64,000 nucleotides of DNA, from the NCBI GenBank assembly GCA_948146395.1, contig OX411545.1, forward strand, positions 15,551,526 to 15,615,525, read 5' to 3'. The notes beneath the pieces are model-generated. The model did no database searches, was not told the origin of the DNA, and saw nothing but the letters and a program-made list of their open reading frames with translations. Below are positions 44,280-56,551 of the stretch, in pieces (the stretch's first letter is position 1; each line of letters starts with the position of its first letter). The translations under genes were made by a program, and so were the position numbers. Source of the DNA: Fragum whitleyi (Eukaryota; Mollusca; Bivalvia; Cardiida; Cardiidae).

Positions 44280-45165
44280 AAGGACCGCTAACGATTTTGG
44301 AACACCTCTGATTTAATCCACAAAGCAAACAAGGGAGATAACACACCAAAGTCTCCCATTAGAATGGTCATTCTATTTTACTTTTTTGAAAAATTAGAAT
44401 TATTTCTGCAAGGAGTGTATGTGGTCCTAATTGCAACTTTTTATATCAAATATACACTTTGAGGAGTTCCTAAATGTGCTCTTTCTCAAAACAAGAAATT
44501 AAAATGTGTTTTCAATATTTTTGGTTGCGCCAAAGAAACATAGTGTTTGATCTAGCTAGAACAGTGTATGCATTGGGGTAGATATTAATCCCCCCTTACC
44601 ATACATGTGATATTTCCATGGGCTCTCATAGGGAGATTAAGACCTTTTCGTAGGGAGATTGGGTCTCAAATAGGGAGATTTTGCGTAACGGGCATTGTGG
44701 CTAAAAAGGGGGTTTTGCAATGCACATATACACCGAAAATTGATTATAATACATTAAGAGGTTGTTTTTTTTTTACTAACAGAAGTTTATCATTTAAAGT
44801 ATTTTGACAGAGGATAGTATTGCAATGCTACAGAATTCAGTCTCATAATTTAAGAGAAATAGATGTTACAAATTCATTTTTTTATTCATGCAAAGTTCAT
44901 GATCCCACAATATAGGGCCTTTTTAGTAGATAATCAGTAGAAAATAATATCTTACCAAATTTAAAGGATGTAAGCCTTGCCTTTTAGGAGGAGATTGTTA
45001 AAGTTTTTTCTTTATTTCTTTGAGTAATCTTTAAGCCCAAAACACAAGGCTTATTTTTAATTGGAGAGAACTTCAAGTGGTTCGATAGTAAAGAATTAGG
45101 TACCGGTAATACTGTATTTATGCAATACAGCTTTTTGTAAAGTATGAAATTTTAGGCCTTGTAAT
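44280..45165. other. No gene seen
   Basis: No exon or repeat recognised. 44620-44690 has three GGGAGATT words. Confidence 0.35.
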
Positions 45166-45169
45166 TGGA

Positions 45170-45385
45170 GTCGTTTTATCACATCATGGTTGCCATGGCA
45201 ACCAGAGTTCTTCATGATTTACAATATTCTGTGAAATATTTTGAAAGGTCTTGTCCTAAGGATCATCTCTGTGTAGTTTGTTTATGAAATCCGATGACTA
45301 GATTAGGTGATTTTTATACTTGTTGACGGATGTCCGATGAATGCATGGATGGACGAAGAGACAGGTCAATTAATTGTAATTGGCA
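45170..45385 (+). mobile_element. Pearl-like 3' remnant
   Basis: GGTTGCCATGGCAACCAGAG and TCTGTGTAGTTTG, then GGATGTCCGATGAATGCATG and GGACGAAGAGACAGG resemble 11225-11400. Core repeats and 3' hairpin are gone. Confidence 0.45.
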
Positions 45386-46885
45386 CTAACTGCTATTGAA
45401 CTACGCTAAAAAAAAATGTTTTTGATAGCAAAATGACGATAAAAGATGAAATTACGGACAGCATATTCCGAGTTCGCGAGTGTTAAAACGAACACGGTAG
45501 AAATCGGAACGTGAAGAGCTACCTCTCGGCAAATTAATCCATGTTGAATAGCTTTATTAGCAGTAAAGATCGAGCCACTCCACAATTTTCTATTCTCAAA
45601 TCTGCAACATTTATGTTGACAAATGACTTGATTAGACCATTCGCTTCCATATTCAAAGACGGTCGCAAATTTATGAATTGTGTGTAAACTCTCAAACGAC
45701 CCCAGCGAGGATCCGGCGAAATCGCCGTGGCATTTGAGAAATGAATGTCCGATGTTTCTTTAATTTCAATATCAAGTATTAAATTTGAAGGAAAATTCGA
45801 GAACGAATGAGGCAGTTTTCACTTTTTATTTCTTTAATAAATTGACTATAAAACATACGTAGATTGACTGAATATATATCTGCGTCGAAATTAAAGCATG
45901 ACCGCTTCTAGTTTTACTCAATCACGCGTTACGACACGAGGGTTTTTCTGCGATGCCGCCTTATTTTACCAAGGTCGCGTGACGCTTTGCATATCATGTT
46001 CGACCTTTTCCTTCATGACGCTTATCGCGTACAGTGGAAATTCTTAGCGTCTTTTTGGAATAGGATAATAATATACGGCGGAAATTTACTGTGTTTACAG
46101 CCATTTTAATTTTTCAAAATAGGTGATAAAAATCTAATCACAGCTTAACTCGCATCCACTCCAATTTTATGTTTTCAAGTAATATCGGGTCACGACGTTT
46201 CACCCGGATTAGACCTTTTTTCTAAGAAAGGCCAATATCCAGTGTGAAGGGTGATAGGTACAGAAGCACCCGTTTGTCGGCATCGGTTGATCTACCCGAC
46301 GACGATAAACGATGATACTTCCAGACAGATAAACGACGCTTTACCCGATATTGGATTTCTCCCTCGACATTCGAGCCTTCAGACCGGAGATTTTGCATTT
46401 TAGGCTTCCCGATTTTTTTTCAGACCCAAATATCTTCAGGTCGGGAGAAATGGTCTCCCGATCGGGAGAGCGGGAGGAAGGGTAAAATATCGGGAGAATA
46501 CGCCGAGATCGGGAGATATCACATGTCTGCCTTACCCCTCTGCAAGAAATCTCCCATACCTTCCAGTAGATCAGACACTGCACCTAAAAATACCCTGTTG
46601 GAACACGGACCCTGGTTGAAAGAACAGTAACGCGCCTAACAAACACAAAACACGCGATGTTAACGAAAAATAAAGCAGCATAAAAGAATACAGAAAAATG
46701 CATAATAGAAATCAAAAGAATCTCTTACGCTCCGGGTCTTCGTTACGACAAACAATGGTCAAAGTTTACTGTAGAAATATTCTGTCAAGTGACACCACTT
46801 CAAAATGAAAGTAGAACGAGTGGGTCACTTCGTTTCATCATTTTTGTACTGCGGGAGAATGAATTTGTTCCGAATATGTTTTTAA
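45386..46885. other. GC-richer unique region, no gene assigned
   Basis: This stretch lacks the surrounding repeats and has more CpG (for example 45470-45530 and 45930-46030). 46430-46520 is rich in CGGGAGA words and their complement (hairpin GGTCTCCCGATCGGGAGAGC). The 80-codon minus frame at 46341-46583 has a basic Ser/Arg composition but no domain I recognise. It may hold regulatory sequence or a 5' exon. Confidence 0.35.
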
Positions 46886-46928
46886 TAAGATAACTTGATA
46901 AGATAAGATTAGATAAGATAACTTTTAA
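46886..46928. promoter_or_regulatory. Cluster of GATA-type motifs
   Basis: AAGATAACTTGATAAGATAA followed by GATTAGATAAGATAAC contains five GATAA words in about 40 bp, the consensus for GATA transcription factors. Simple-repeat origin is equally possible. Confidence 0.4.
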
Positions 46929-47099
46929 TTTCCAGTCATGGGCATTAACAGGGATGTGAATCACAGTAACAAAATACAATGTAATGCATGTACTACATTT
47001 ACACAAAAAAACAAGGATATATAACCTTACAAAAACCTGATTCTCTGATTGTATAGCGTGAGAAAATTGACATGACTGACCGTAACCTCTATTAGCATA

Positions 47100-47768
47100 C
47101 ATTACATGCTTGACTGAGTGTCACATGGTATTTCCGTTAGGTCTCGTTTAACTTCGTGAACCAAGATTCATAATATATACCTATTAAATGACACTGTGAT
47201 GAGTAGAAACTTGTCATTGCACGTCACGGTGGAAAGAGTAAAGCGTCAGAAGACGAAAGACAGTGGTTCGAGTCACTATGACAGCATACTTATTTTTCTT
47301 CTAGTATTCAATCCATTTTATAGATTTTTTTCTTTTAAATAATGTTGAAGATCACCTGATTCACAAAGAAATTTGCGGTGAGTTATAAACTAACTTTTTT
47401 GCCCGTTAGTTTCTTTTTTGTTTTATTTGTTTGAATGGGGTTAAACGCCTCTTTAATATTTTTTCGGTCACATTGCGGGGGCTGTAATGCTTAACTATGG
47501 ATGCCTGGTATTTCTCTTACAAATACTACCACGCAAACTCTTCCGAGACTCCAGTTGCTAATCCCACATAGGTCTTCGATTAACTACCAATTTGTCCTTT
47601 AGATCATGTGACAGCGACTTGTGTTTTCCATATTTGAGTTTAGGAGATAGAGTGCGATAAATGAAACGCGCTGTGCAAAACAATTATTGTCATTCAAACA
47701 CAAGATAATCAGTCAAATGGGGCTAACCGAAAAAAAGAAAATAAAATAACAAACCTAGGGATGAAAGC
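47100..47768. other. No gene seen, one tRNA-like B box
   Basis: At 47255-47275, GTGGTTCGAGTCACTA matches a pol III B box, about 45 bases after a weak A-box-like word; it may be a worn tRNA-derived SINE. The rest is unassigned. Confidence 0.35.
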
Positions 47769-47846
47769 AGGTTCGAACTCATGATCTCTTCAACTGTAGT
47801 CATCAGACTAGACCTCTCGACCATACAGTCAAACAGCCCGGGGTGT
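47769..47846 (-). repeat. tRNA-derived, SINE-like sequence
   Basis: On the minus strand, TATGGTCGAGAGGTCTAG is followed 44 bases later by ATGAGTTCGAACCTGC, an A/B-box arrangement of a class II (Ser/Leu-like) tRNA. The acceptor stem does not pair, so it is not a working tRNA gene. Confidence 0.45.
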
Positions 47847-48066
47847 ATCGGTACTATTACATTATATAAACGTTTTTAAAACCCATACACTACACGGATT
47901 TACGATGTTTTTCGAAAGCTTGCGGCTACCCTCGATGGTAAATGTATTCATCGGTTAATTTATTCATTGCATAAAGGTCAAGTCATGTCACTAATTTCGC
48001 ACTATAAACGCAAATCACGGACCCTAAATATACATAATGCAATTTGTTCTATCATTTTATATCAAT

Positions 48067-48182
48067 TATTTTCTTGTCGTTACCATGTTGTTTCTTTTTA
48101 ATTTAATAAGGGACTCTATATATGTATATATAGAGTCCCCGATTTAATTTAAAAGAAACAACATGGTGACCACAAGAAAAAA
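48067..48182. repeat. 116-bp near-perfect hairpin
   Basis: ACCATGTTGTTTCTTTTTAA / TTTAATAAGGGACTCTATATA pairs with TATATAGAGTCCCCGATTTA / ATTTAAAAGAAACAACATGG; only a few mismatches and a TG turn. Probable foldback element. Confidence 0.9.
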
Positions 48183-48372
48183 ATGAATATAAGGGGGAGG
48201 GGGGGGGGGCTAAAGTGATAGAAATAATAGAAAATTGCGTTATAAACAAAAGTTAGATTTAACTATATTTTTGTACCACAACAAACTGATTCTCACAGTT
48301 ACGTGTAGGCCTATCATAAAGCCTACTGCGTGGTACTGGTCTTGACTTAGTGGATATAAAAATGTTCAGTGG

Positions 48373-48668
48373 CAAGGGCGTAGCTACCATTACGCACATT
48401 GCGCAAGACCGTCATAGAAATAAATCATCTTTCGAAAAATATCGGTGATGAATGATCATAACATCGAAACTACAGCTGTAACTGTAGTTACGATGTTTTG
48501 ATTTTTCACCAACGCTCAGATCACGAAAAGGCCGGGGTCACGCAGACGAAGGGTATTCATCTTTTGACAAGTTCACATACCGCCTTTATCGTCTAAATCA
48601 TTTAGCGGCTGCCTTCTGAGTGCGTATAAATTCCAAGATCCTAGTTACGCCATAAATTCCAAGATCCT
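48373..48668. mobile_element. MITE with GCGTAACTACC ends
   Basis: AAGGGCGTAGCTACCATTAC at the left and TCCTAGTTACGCC at the right are imperfect inverted repeats. The centre is a hairpin CATCGAAACTACAGCTGTAA / CTGTAGTTACGATG. The copy at 49679-49955 has the same parts. The right end carries a 26-bp tandem duplication (CATAAATTCCAAGATCCTAG). Confidence 0.75.
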
Positions 48669-49678
48669 AGTTACGCCCATTAGTGGTACTGTTGTTGTCA
48701 TTCGGTCTGACGGATTCAAAGCGTGAAATGATTTACATGACCGTGACCCCGTAACCTCTATTTGCATACATTACATGCTTGACCAATTGCCAAATGGTAT
48801 CTCCGTTAGGTCTCGTTTAACACAAGGCGCATACAGACAGACGGACGGGACACCGTGTGGCATATGGTTAGTAGTGCTAAATGAAAGCGCCATCATCTTG
48901 GAACTTCATAGGTTAAATGAACCATTAAAAGATATCATTTACAACATATACAGTAGATAACAGAAGGATTTCGAGTGCCAAAACAGACATTATGGCACAA
49001 CCGTGAAGTTTTTTTGCGAGGCCATCAAGTGGTTGCTCGTTTGCTTAAATATTTTAGATGAATCAACAACAGTAAGGAATATTATGGTTTTGACAATTCA
49101 TGCAATCCTGATTCGATAATTTCCGCCCAAACTTATCAGCATATGTGTCGCCATTATGATTCGACTCTTAGCGTTACGAGTTCATTTTGAAAAATAACTA
49201 AGCCGCCAATATGAATTATTTCATAGGTCTCTTCTAAAAGTATTTTATTGAAAGAATAAATTTCTAATGACATATATCTGCTTTACTTAGTTTTTTTTTT
49301 ATTCGTTTAAATTGTGCCTTAATGTTTCCAAACTAAATTCCATTGAAATAATGTGATAGGCTATAACTTGAATAATTTAGAAAAAGTGAAACATTCTAAA
49401 TAATGAAAGAAGAAATCTTAGCAGCAGGCTTATTAGAGGTTTATGCCACTTGGTCCCCAGGACTAAGAGTCAAATGCTTTACCTAGTCCAATGTGTTACC
49501 AGTCAGGCTAAGATCATGGTCAACTGTAAGAAAGATTTTATAACTTTATTAATACCAGTTATCAGACTTTTTTGTACTCGACGTTAGGAATATTATGAAA
49601 ATATTCGGTTCGAAAGTTTTTTCTATTAGATATTTTATCAACATTCTTCCCAATGCAAACTATCTCCTATTGTCAGAA

Positions 49679-49955
49679 GCAAGGGCGTAACACCCATTAC
49701 GCAATTTACGCAAGTGCGTAAAAAGAATAATCATATGTTCAAAATTATCGTTGATGAATGATCATAACATCGAAACTACAGCTTATTCAAGCTGTAATTA
49801 CGATGTTTTGATTATTCACCAGCACTCAAATCATAGAACAGGGGAGGGGGCGGATGGATTCATCTTTGTCACAGTATACATATAGCAGTTATCCTATATA
49901 TTCTATGTCGGTCACCTTCTGAGTGCGTATAGATTTCAAAGTCCTAATTACGCCT
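49679..49955. mobile_element. MITE, second copy of 48373-48668 family
   Basis: AGCAAGGGCGTAACACCCAT, central hairpin CATCGAAACTACAGCTTATT / AGCTGTAATTACGATG, and GTCCTAATTACGCC at the right. Confidence 0.75.
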
Positions 49956-50272
49956 ATGAGAAGTAACAAATATTTCTAAAGCGCTTCATTCTAAAAGAGG
50001 GGAAAGTCGAAAACCAGTGAAGTAAATATTAATTACCTCAGCATGGTGTTTTGTGCATTTTTCTTACACAATGATAGCGGCTTAATACTAATTATACCTA
50101 AAAATATGTAGTAACGTATTTTTAAGGCTTATTAAACTACAATGAGTCTTGAAATGATTACAAATTTAAATTGATACCTTAGGAATACTTTAAATAGTAA
50201 TGGTTTTAGAGTTCAGTGGGAGGATAACTGTTCGTTTTTGCTTTTTCACGGCCATATTCCTAGATATACTTA

Positions 50273-50431
50273 AGGTAGTGGACCCGTATTAGTTCCGCAA
50301 TGTTTAAGTAGTGATGAACTTAAACAGTGTTAACCGAGGTTTCCTAATGGTTTTCATTAGGAAACTTCGGTCAACATCGTGAATGATCATGTGTTCCGAA
50401 ATGTTGCGGAACAATTAGGGGTCCACTACCT
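50273..50431. mobile_element. 159-bp foldback MITE
   Basis: AGGTAGTGGACCC and TTCCGCAA at the left pair with TTGCGGAACAATTAGG / GGTCCACTACCT at the right. The centre is an inner hairpin (CGAGGTTTCCTAATGG with TTAGGAAACTTCGG). Confidence 0.9.
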
Positions 50432-50568
50432 GAAGCATATTACGAATTAAACTGATTTCACCGATTTCAGTTACACCCCTTCCCCTTCCCTTAAAAATGA
50501 TAATACCCTTTCTCCATTACCTACCCAGTCCGTGATTATGGAAGTATGTAGACCCGGGTGGTAGGGGG

Positions 50569-50949
50569 TCAAATCACCCGTTTGTGGAAGTTTGTCAACT
50601 CTACTATTTTTGTGCAGTCCAAGACTCTCTGCGCGCGTGAAATCTCAATGAAGGTTGCGAGACAGAGTTGAGACGATTGAAAACGTATGTCAAGTGTGAA
50701 AAGCACATTTGGCACCATTAGTGCCCCTCTGCATCCGTACAAGTGCCATGTTATAAGACCTTTTGTGTACTGTACTTTTATCAAATTGTTTTTACATCTC
50801 GCAGTTCTATGCCTGCCGTTATGATTTGTGACCTTCAGGTCGTCTGATACCGTTGGACAATTGTTCCAATCTTTTTGAAATAGACATTTTGTTTGAGAGT
50901 ATAAGTTCCCGTTGCTATTCCATAAAAAGTAGCATCCTTTTCCATTCAT
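50569..50949 (-). CDS. Hypothetical 126-codon open frame
   Basis: An ATG-started frame of 126 codons on the minus strand with a polar, cysteine-containing composition (C near 6, 23, 31, 52 and 74). It is less AT-driven than its neighbours. No signal peptide, domain or repeat is recognised, and no splice partners were found. It may be a single exon, a remnant of a gene or chance. It stands alone, with a MITE immediately on its 3' side. Confidence 0.2.
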   Translation of the reverse strand: MNGKGCYFLWNSNGNLYSQTKCLFQKDWNNCPTVSDDLKVTNHNGRHRTARCKNNLIKVQYTKGLITWHLYGCRGALMVPNVLFTLDIRFQSSQLCLATFIEISRAQRVLDCTKIVELTNFHKRVI

Positions 50950-51334
50950 TTTCAGAGGAAATTAGGACTTATGAATATACTAGTTTTCTCGCAAAAATAC
51001 ACAGATTAGGATTATAACGGAAACGGTTGATTATGACATTCATAGTTTCAGTGTAAATTGGTTAACATAACCAAGTGAATAAAATCGTGTGTAAAAATTC
51101 ATTCAGTGCACAGACGGCTGAAAACCCAGGGAAAATACGTTTTTTTTAAATATGCTTTTCCATACATCTAGTCATTTTTACCTTTTAAAGACTGTATTAA
51201 ATTACACACCCATATAAAATATTGTTGAACCACCATGGTAGAAACTTAATTTGATATTCGGGGAATAGGAATAAATAAAATGAGATATGGCATTTTTGGT
51301 CACTTTATATAGCTTGAAACATCGGAGCCCCAAA

Positions 51335-51785
51335 TACAGTTAAAAACATCGTGAAATTGCCATTCATCTCAATCAAAACCATTCTATATCGCTCACTAAG
51401 CGCTCCAATCATTCATTCCAAACACTCACTCAAACCATTCAAAATCGCTCAAACCATTTTAATAATATAGAATCAAAAACGGCATTCAAAATAAACTTTG
51501 ATAGATCAAATTCGCGATTTCACAGACATAATTCAAATTGTTAGCGTCTCATTGGTTCTTAAAGAAATAGGAAGCTATCTATAGAACTTGAGTATATTTT
51601 TTTATTAAAGGGAGATAATCAATATCGCTAATTTAGTTCATCCTGAAAAAAATTTGCGATATAGAATTACCTCCCATTAAATTTACTAAAAACTCGCTCC
51701 TCAAACTCATTCAATTTCATTCCTAAATCATTCCAAAATCATTCACCTTGTCAATTTCACTATGTTGTTAACTCTGTACAGGCGT
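51335..51785. mobile_element. Palindromic MITE, family of 940-1770
   Basis: CAGTTAAAAACATCGTGAAA at the left, complement of TTTCACTATGTTGTTAACTC at the right. The left arm is filled with CATTC/ATCGCTC words. The right half has CATTCCTAAATCATTCC. Confidence 0.75.
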
Positions 51786-51827
51786 AGTTCTACACTAACG
51801 AATACTTATTTTCATTTTATTGTAATT

Positions 51828-52055
51828 GAGCCTGTGCGTGACATTTCCAACAATTTGTATTATTTGTGAAGTGCAAAAATTGAGTAGCGTAGAAAGCCAA
51901 ATACTGTAAATATAAAGTTACCTGATGGACTGAAGATACATTGAGACCTTATCTATTTACTAAACGCATTGTAAAGACTCTGGTCAGGCTGTGCGGATGC
52001 ACAGACTGGTCAGAGTTTTTGCTTTGCGCATATTTGAAATCTCACGCACACGCTC
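51828..52055. mobile_element. Family A foldback MITE, well preserved
   Basis: GAGCCTGTGCGTGACATTTC and its complement GAAATCTCACGCACACGCTC are the ends; the central hairpin is at 51974-52019. Confidence 0.85.
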
Positions 52056-52628
52056 AATTTATTTTCCTAAGACAAGAATAAACCGTATTTTTGTAATGAA
52101 TTACATGCACATTAATCACATTTATATATATGTTACAGTGAATATGTAAAATCAGTGATTTTGTAAAATAACTGAAAATTTCAGGGATTTTGTAAAGTCA
52201 CTGATCGAGTCAGTTGTTTTATGAAATGACTGAAATGTTCAGATAATATATCAAGCAATTGAATATTTGTGGTAGAAGGTAGAATGGTACTTTTTATGAG
52301 AATTTTAAGATTGCGGTCTCAGAAATACTCGTGCATTAATCCAATAAGTGTCAAACTTCGATGGCATTTGCGTGCCAGATATCAAATTTTGAAATAAAAT
52401 AACATAACCATTGCTATGTTTCTCTCACGAGCATAAACTATCAGAATTACCCCACCCTGCAATGTTAATTTTGAAATCAGGGGTAACCTTAAAATCCCAT
52501 CCCTTAGAATGCGTTGCTTTCTCCAATATTTTTCGTGTGAATATTAATTGAAATCCCTCTAAATGATATTTCAAATACATTCCGTTTATAACCATTTCAG
52601 ACACCATCGGAAATATCTTTTTTTTTCA

Positions 52629-53033
52629 GCAAAAAAACAAGTGGCCGTTTAGAAGTTATTTCAGTGTATACCTTAGGAGATATGCTCAACGAGTGATGGT
52701 TCTTGTGCATTGAGCTTCTGCTCAATGAGATCTAATCACATGTAAATTTTTATGTCGATAGAATTTAATAAATAATTTTTGACCTACTGCCCTTTGTTAC
52801 TTAAAAGACTTTAGTTTTGTCCAAGGTATATCTCCTAAAGTATAAATGCCATAACTCAAAAATTAAGCAAGCAAGAATTGCGGTACTTGTGCACTTCTCC
52901 ACAATAAGATCTATCATATATAGCATATATAATTTAGGATATGCTTCGGACAAATAAGTGACGGAAGGACGGAATAACGGAGTGAGTGAGGGAGACATTT
53001 CTATATCCCCTTCGCCGAAACGGCGGGGTATAA
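52629..53033 (+). mobile_element. Pearl-like element, single short core
   Basis: 5' AACAAGTGGCCGTTTAGAAG; core with GGAGATATGCTC and GAGATCTAATCACATG; tract GTGACGGAAGGACGGAATAA; 3' hairpin CCCCTTCGCCGAAACGGCGG with GGTATAAT. It lies 3' of the vanin-like gene. Confidence 0.7.
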
Positions 53034-53035
53034 TG

Positions 53036-53734
53036 ATTACAGATATAAAGAGTAGAGGCCACTACAGCCATTGGCCTTGCTTTTATGCACTGCCTTGGAA
53101 ATGAAAAGGCAAAATAAAATCTACTCGTATATCTATATATCTATACAACATTTTCCTTAAATCTACCAATTTCGGCGTCTGTGTAAATTTCAAAACACGA
53201 ACATTTAAAAAGTAATATGATAAAAGAGAATGTGTCAAAACATTGTTAGAAATGGAAATATTGCTTGAATCGACGGTTTCTTACTTAACAAAAATATCTT
53301 CTATGATCAAAGAACAACCAGACGCCGAGTTCCCAACTTATGACTAAAATTACTACACTTACGTCCGGGGTAATTTCCACGTTGCGAAAAGTCCGTGCGA
53401 TGTGCCGAATGCTTATTCACTCCATTAACACTTCCTTCAATGGAGTTTTTGAGTCTGCACAACTTAATATAAACTTGTCGTGTTCACATGTGGCTCCACC
53501 AGAAAACGGTCTCTAACCTGTAGGGTTACTTTTTGTTTTAAGTAAATCATAAGAAGTGAAATTGATTTTTGTTCCTATCTTATTGATCAATGCGGTATGA
53601 AAAAACACACGCACACACACACACACACACACACAAATAAGCGAAAACAAAAGAAAAACGCGAAACCCCACTTAATACGAATATGATTTTTTTCTTCTCT
53701 TGGATGATTATAATTATTGTACTTTTTTTGTATT
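53036..53734. other. 3' flank of the vanin-like gene
   Basis: No exon seen. Contains an (AC)n tract at 53605-53635. A 3' UTR is expected to lie here on the minus strand, but no AATAAA signal could be tied to it. Confidence 0.4.
53605..53635. repeat. (AC)n microsatellite
   Basis: About 15 AC units with one interruption, about 100 bp after the stop codon of the vanin-like gene; it may be transcribed in the 3' UTR. Confidence 0.95.
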
Positions 53735-55762
53735 TCAATCACGGTCATATATCCGACCAAAGAGGCACGACTCCAAAACAGGATAATATGTATCTTTAGC
53801 GAGCAATTCTCCACCATTAAATGTCATTGTTTCTTTCGCTGGCAATCGAAGTGAGCCATCGTCAGACAGCAACACTTGGGGTGTCACGTATGGAGTTTCA
53901 AACGTCCCTGACATGCGTATTGATTTAAATTTTGTATTTGAATCAAATGTTGATTGGCCACAAGAACTGACGTCACTCGTAGCGCATGTCAATAAAAGAC
54001 ATATTTGTAGATAATATTCGCCTTCCTTCGTGTGCTTGCCATTAAAAACGCCAAATACAAACAAGTCTTTTATTTCAATAGTTTCATAACCAAGAGAACA
54101 ACAGAAGCCTCGTTGGCATACCTGCATCGACCCCGAAGCTTCTTCTAGAACAACAATGTGATACCAGTCTCCAAATACAACGGCCATTTTAGGTTCTGCG
54201 TTTGAAGACCTATTGGATTTATCTTTATGAATATCTGCAGAAATATCCCTTTTTTGAAATGCGGGGCGATTTATAATGTCAACAGAACTAACTAAAAGTT
54301 TTCCCTTAGTTGTACTACGATCGTAATAAAAGACATTTGGTCCTTCAGGCGTATAAATCCCGCTGCCCTGAAAGCGCAATAATGGCAGATGAATATTGGC
54401 AGCAAGAACGTTTATTTTATAGGCAGCTGCTACAGAAGAGTGATAACCAATGGCAGAAAAGTAAGGCAAAACATCCATCCATGCCGTTGGAAAAACTACA
54501 TCAGTTATGTTGTATTTTTCTATCAACGGAATCATAGGCTCGTGGAATAAAATGTCAAAACAAGTAAACATTCCAAATCTACCGAATTCTGTGTCGAAAT
54601 AAACATATTCAGGGGTAATAGGTTCGTCAAATTGGTTTTCATAGTACAAGTTTTGTTTGTGGTACTTAGCAACAAGCTTGCCGCTTGGATCAAAAGCGAG
54701 ATCGGTGTTGTATTGGTATTGACCGCCCTCGGGACAGTTGGGGTCGGTTTCTTGGCATTTCTTAGCGTCCCCGTAGTTTGCAACTAGATATAGATTGGCC
54801 TTCTTGGCAAGACAACTGAGGAATATCACAACATCAAGGTCTTGAGGAAATCTGGTCTGCTCATCACATGGTATCCATGGTAACGTACTTGGATCGGGGA
54901 TATCTTCAATGTAATGGCTCATATGTTCACGATCTCGGATGAATCCGTAAATGCCATCTTCGGGGAACACAATTATCTGCACTTTCTGAAAGAATAGTTT
55001 GATTACTGAGTATCTCTAATGCCAGGCGTAACATCATATTTGGTCCTTTTAAAAGAATTTATGCCAGGCGTAACATCCCAATTGGTCCCTTTTAAAATAA
55101 ACAATCCGGAACAACAAAAACTATCTTTTCACTCGTAGCTTCGCAACTCGTGAAAATAAAGCTTTTGTTCTCTGTACCTATGTGATCATTAAAACACTAT
55201 TATTTGTACGTTCTAAAAGCACAGTTTAATTTTAACATAGTTACTAAAGACCTCTGTTTACAACGACGCCTATACATGGCTTTTAACTATGTTATTATGC
55301 TCATCAAAAGGACCATACAATATTGTCTCAATTCTTAAGATACCTGTAAAAACTACGGAAGGGCATCATGAAGACTTTACCCTTTTTTCAGCAGTTATTA
55401 AATCACAGAAGTTGAGTTTTCATTTTATCAATACTCATTTGATTTAGTTATTCTAAAATGTAACGATTTCTTTCGTTGCACAAGAAAAAGAAGCTCTAAG
55501 AACTTGAAATAATTTTCCCTACCTGTTGTTGAGCATTAGCGGCTTGTTTTTCATATTCCCTTAGATTGACCATCATCTGTTTGACAGCCTCTCGGTGGTT
55601 TGTTGCCATTATAATAGGTGTAACAACAGCGTGTTCGTATACTGCCGCTATATACTGGCCTTGGGTATACTCCACAATGGTTTCATGGCTTTTGGAAAAC
55701 GACATGGCATAGATTTGCAGTAGGAGTAGATTGCTCAAAGTCGAGTACAATCCTCCTGACAT
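53735..55762 (-). CDS. Vanin/biotinidase-type pantetheinase
   Basis: Two coding exons, 55762-55523 (80 codons) and 54985-53735 (417 codons with stop), spliced in phase 0 (CAACAG|GTAGGG and TTTCAG|AAAGTG). This gives 496 residues against about 513 in human vanin-1. The ATG at 55762 is used because the frame extends upstream only from a TTG. Residues 1-23 are a signal peptide; YIAAVYEHAVVTP opens the nitrilase-fold domain. The catalytic triad is visible: Glu89 in FPEDGIYG, Lys190 in AKYHKQNLYYENQ and Cys222 in MFTCFDILFHEP, close to vanin-1 Glu79, Lys178 and Cys211. GYHSSVAAAYKINVLAANIH is also typical. The family hydrolyses pantetheine to pantothenate and cysteamine, or biocytin in biotinidase; which substrate applies cannot be told from sequence. 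No hydrophobic GPI-anchor tail is seen, so it is probably secreted. The intron holds a 40-bp tandem pair at 55019-55095. Confidence 0.95.
55019..55100. repeat. Short tandem duplication in the vanin intron
   Basis: ATGCCAGGCGTAACATC followed by TTGGTCCTTTTAAAA occurs twice (55019 and 55061). Confidence 0.85.
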
Positions 55763-56551
55763 CTTCTCTTTCAAGATCTGAATCGAAAAGGTAAAACTTT
55801 AATTGTATGAAATTAATAAGAATCGGCATATCCTTCGGAGTTATAAAGGGCTCGCGAGCGCCCCCTTTTGATACACATTGAGCGCCCTATCTTGATAGAC
55901 ATATGCACAAAACGCACTTAGTAATGTAGGGTTCAAATTCTATATAACGTTCCCTAGTGCGTCTTTATACTGAACGTAGATTTGATAAGAAATTTCCTTG
56001 GCTATGAAAACATTCAAGCAATTTAAACAAAACGCTTATTAAGATCGTCAGTTTGACATATCTTTATTCCGACATACGATTGCGTTTATTGTATATCTAA
56101 ACAAGAGTTCGAAAAGGACCAAGGATTACTCCCTAGAAATTCCTATCAAGGAACCAACATAGGAAAGGAAATAGAGCCCCCTAGATGATATTTTTTGCTT
56201 TATGCAGTCCAGTGATATCAGATATTTAAGGGAAGTGGGTCAACGGTGAAGGTCAATGTTTCAGCATAATGTTTCAGTCAAAGAAATTCACCCATCAACA
56301 CTAAAATTTGATTTACTACAGTACCAGACGTCATAATTCGGAAATTAGGTCAAAGAGCCTTAGTCACTGATTCAATGTGATTGTATAAATAAAGACAACG
56401 ATATGCCAATTATTACATTAGTCTATAAAAATTCTTAGGGCCCATTTTCAAAACATTTCCTCATATACGAAAAAGGAAGCCTTAAGGAACTCTCGAGGAG
56501 TCATCGAGTTAGGACCTTTCGAGTTACTTGTTTGGATAGATCAACAAATTA
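55763..56551. other. Upstream region of the vanin-like gene
   Basis: No upstream exon recognised. Around 55845-55885 there is a slightly GC-richer patch (GCTCGCGAGCGCCCCC) which may be part of the promoter. Confidence 0.35.

Noticed and set aside
46341..46583. 80-codon basic Ser/Arg-rich frame
   Set aside because: It arises from CGGGAGA-type repeats; no ATG context or splice sites support it.
54310..54783. Open frames on both strands within the vanin-like gene
   Set aside because: Shadows of the true reading frame of exon 2.
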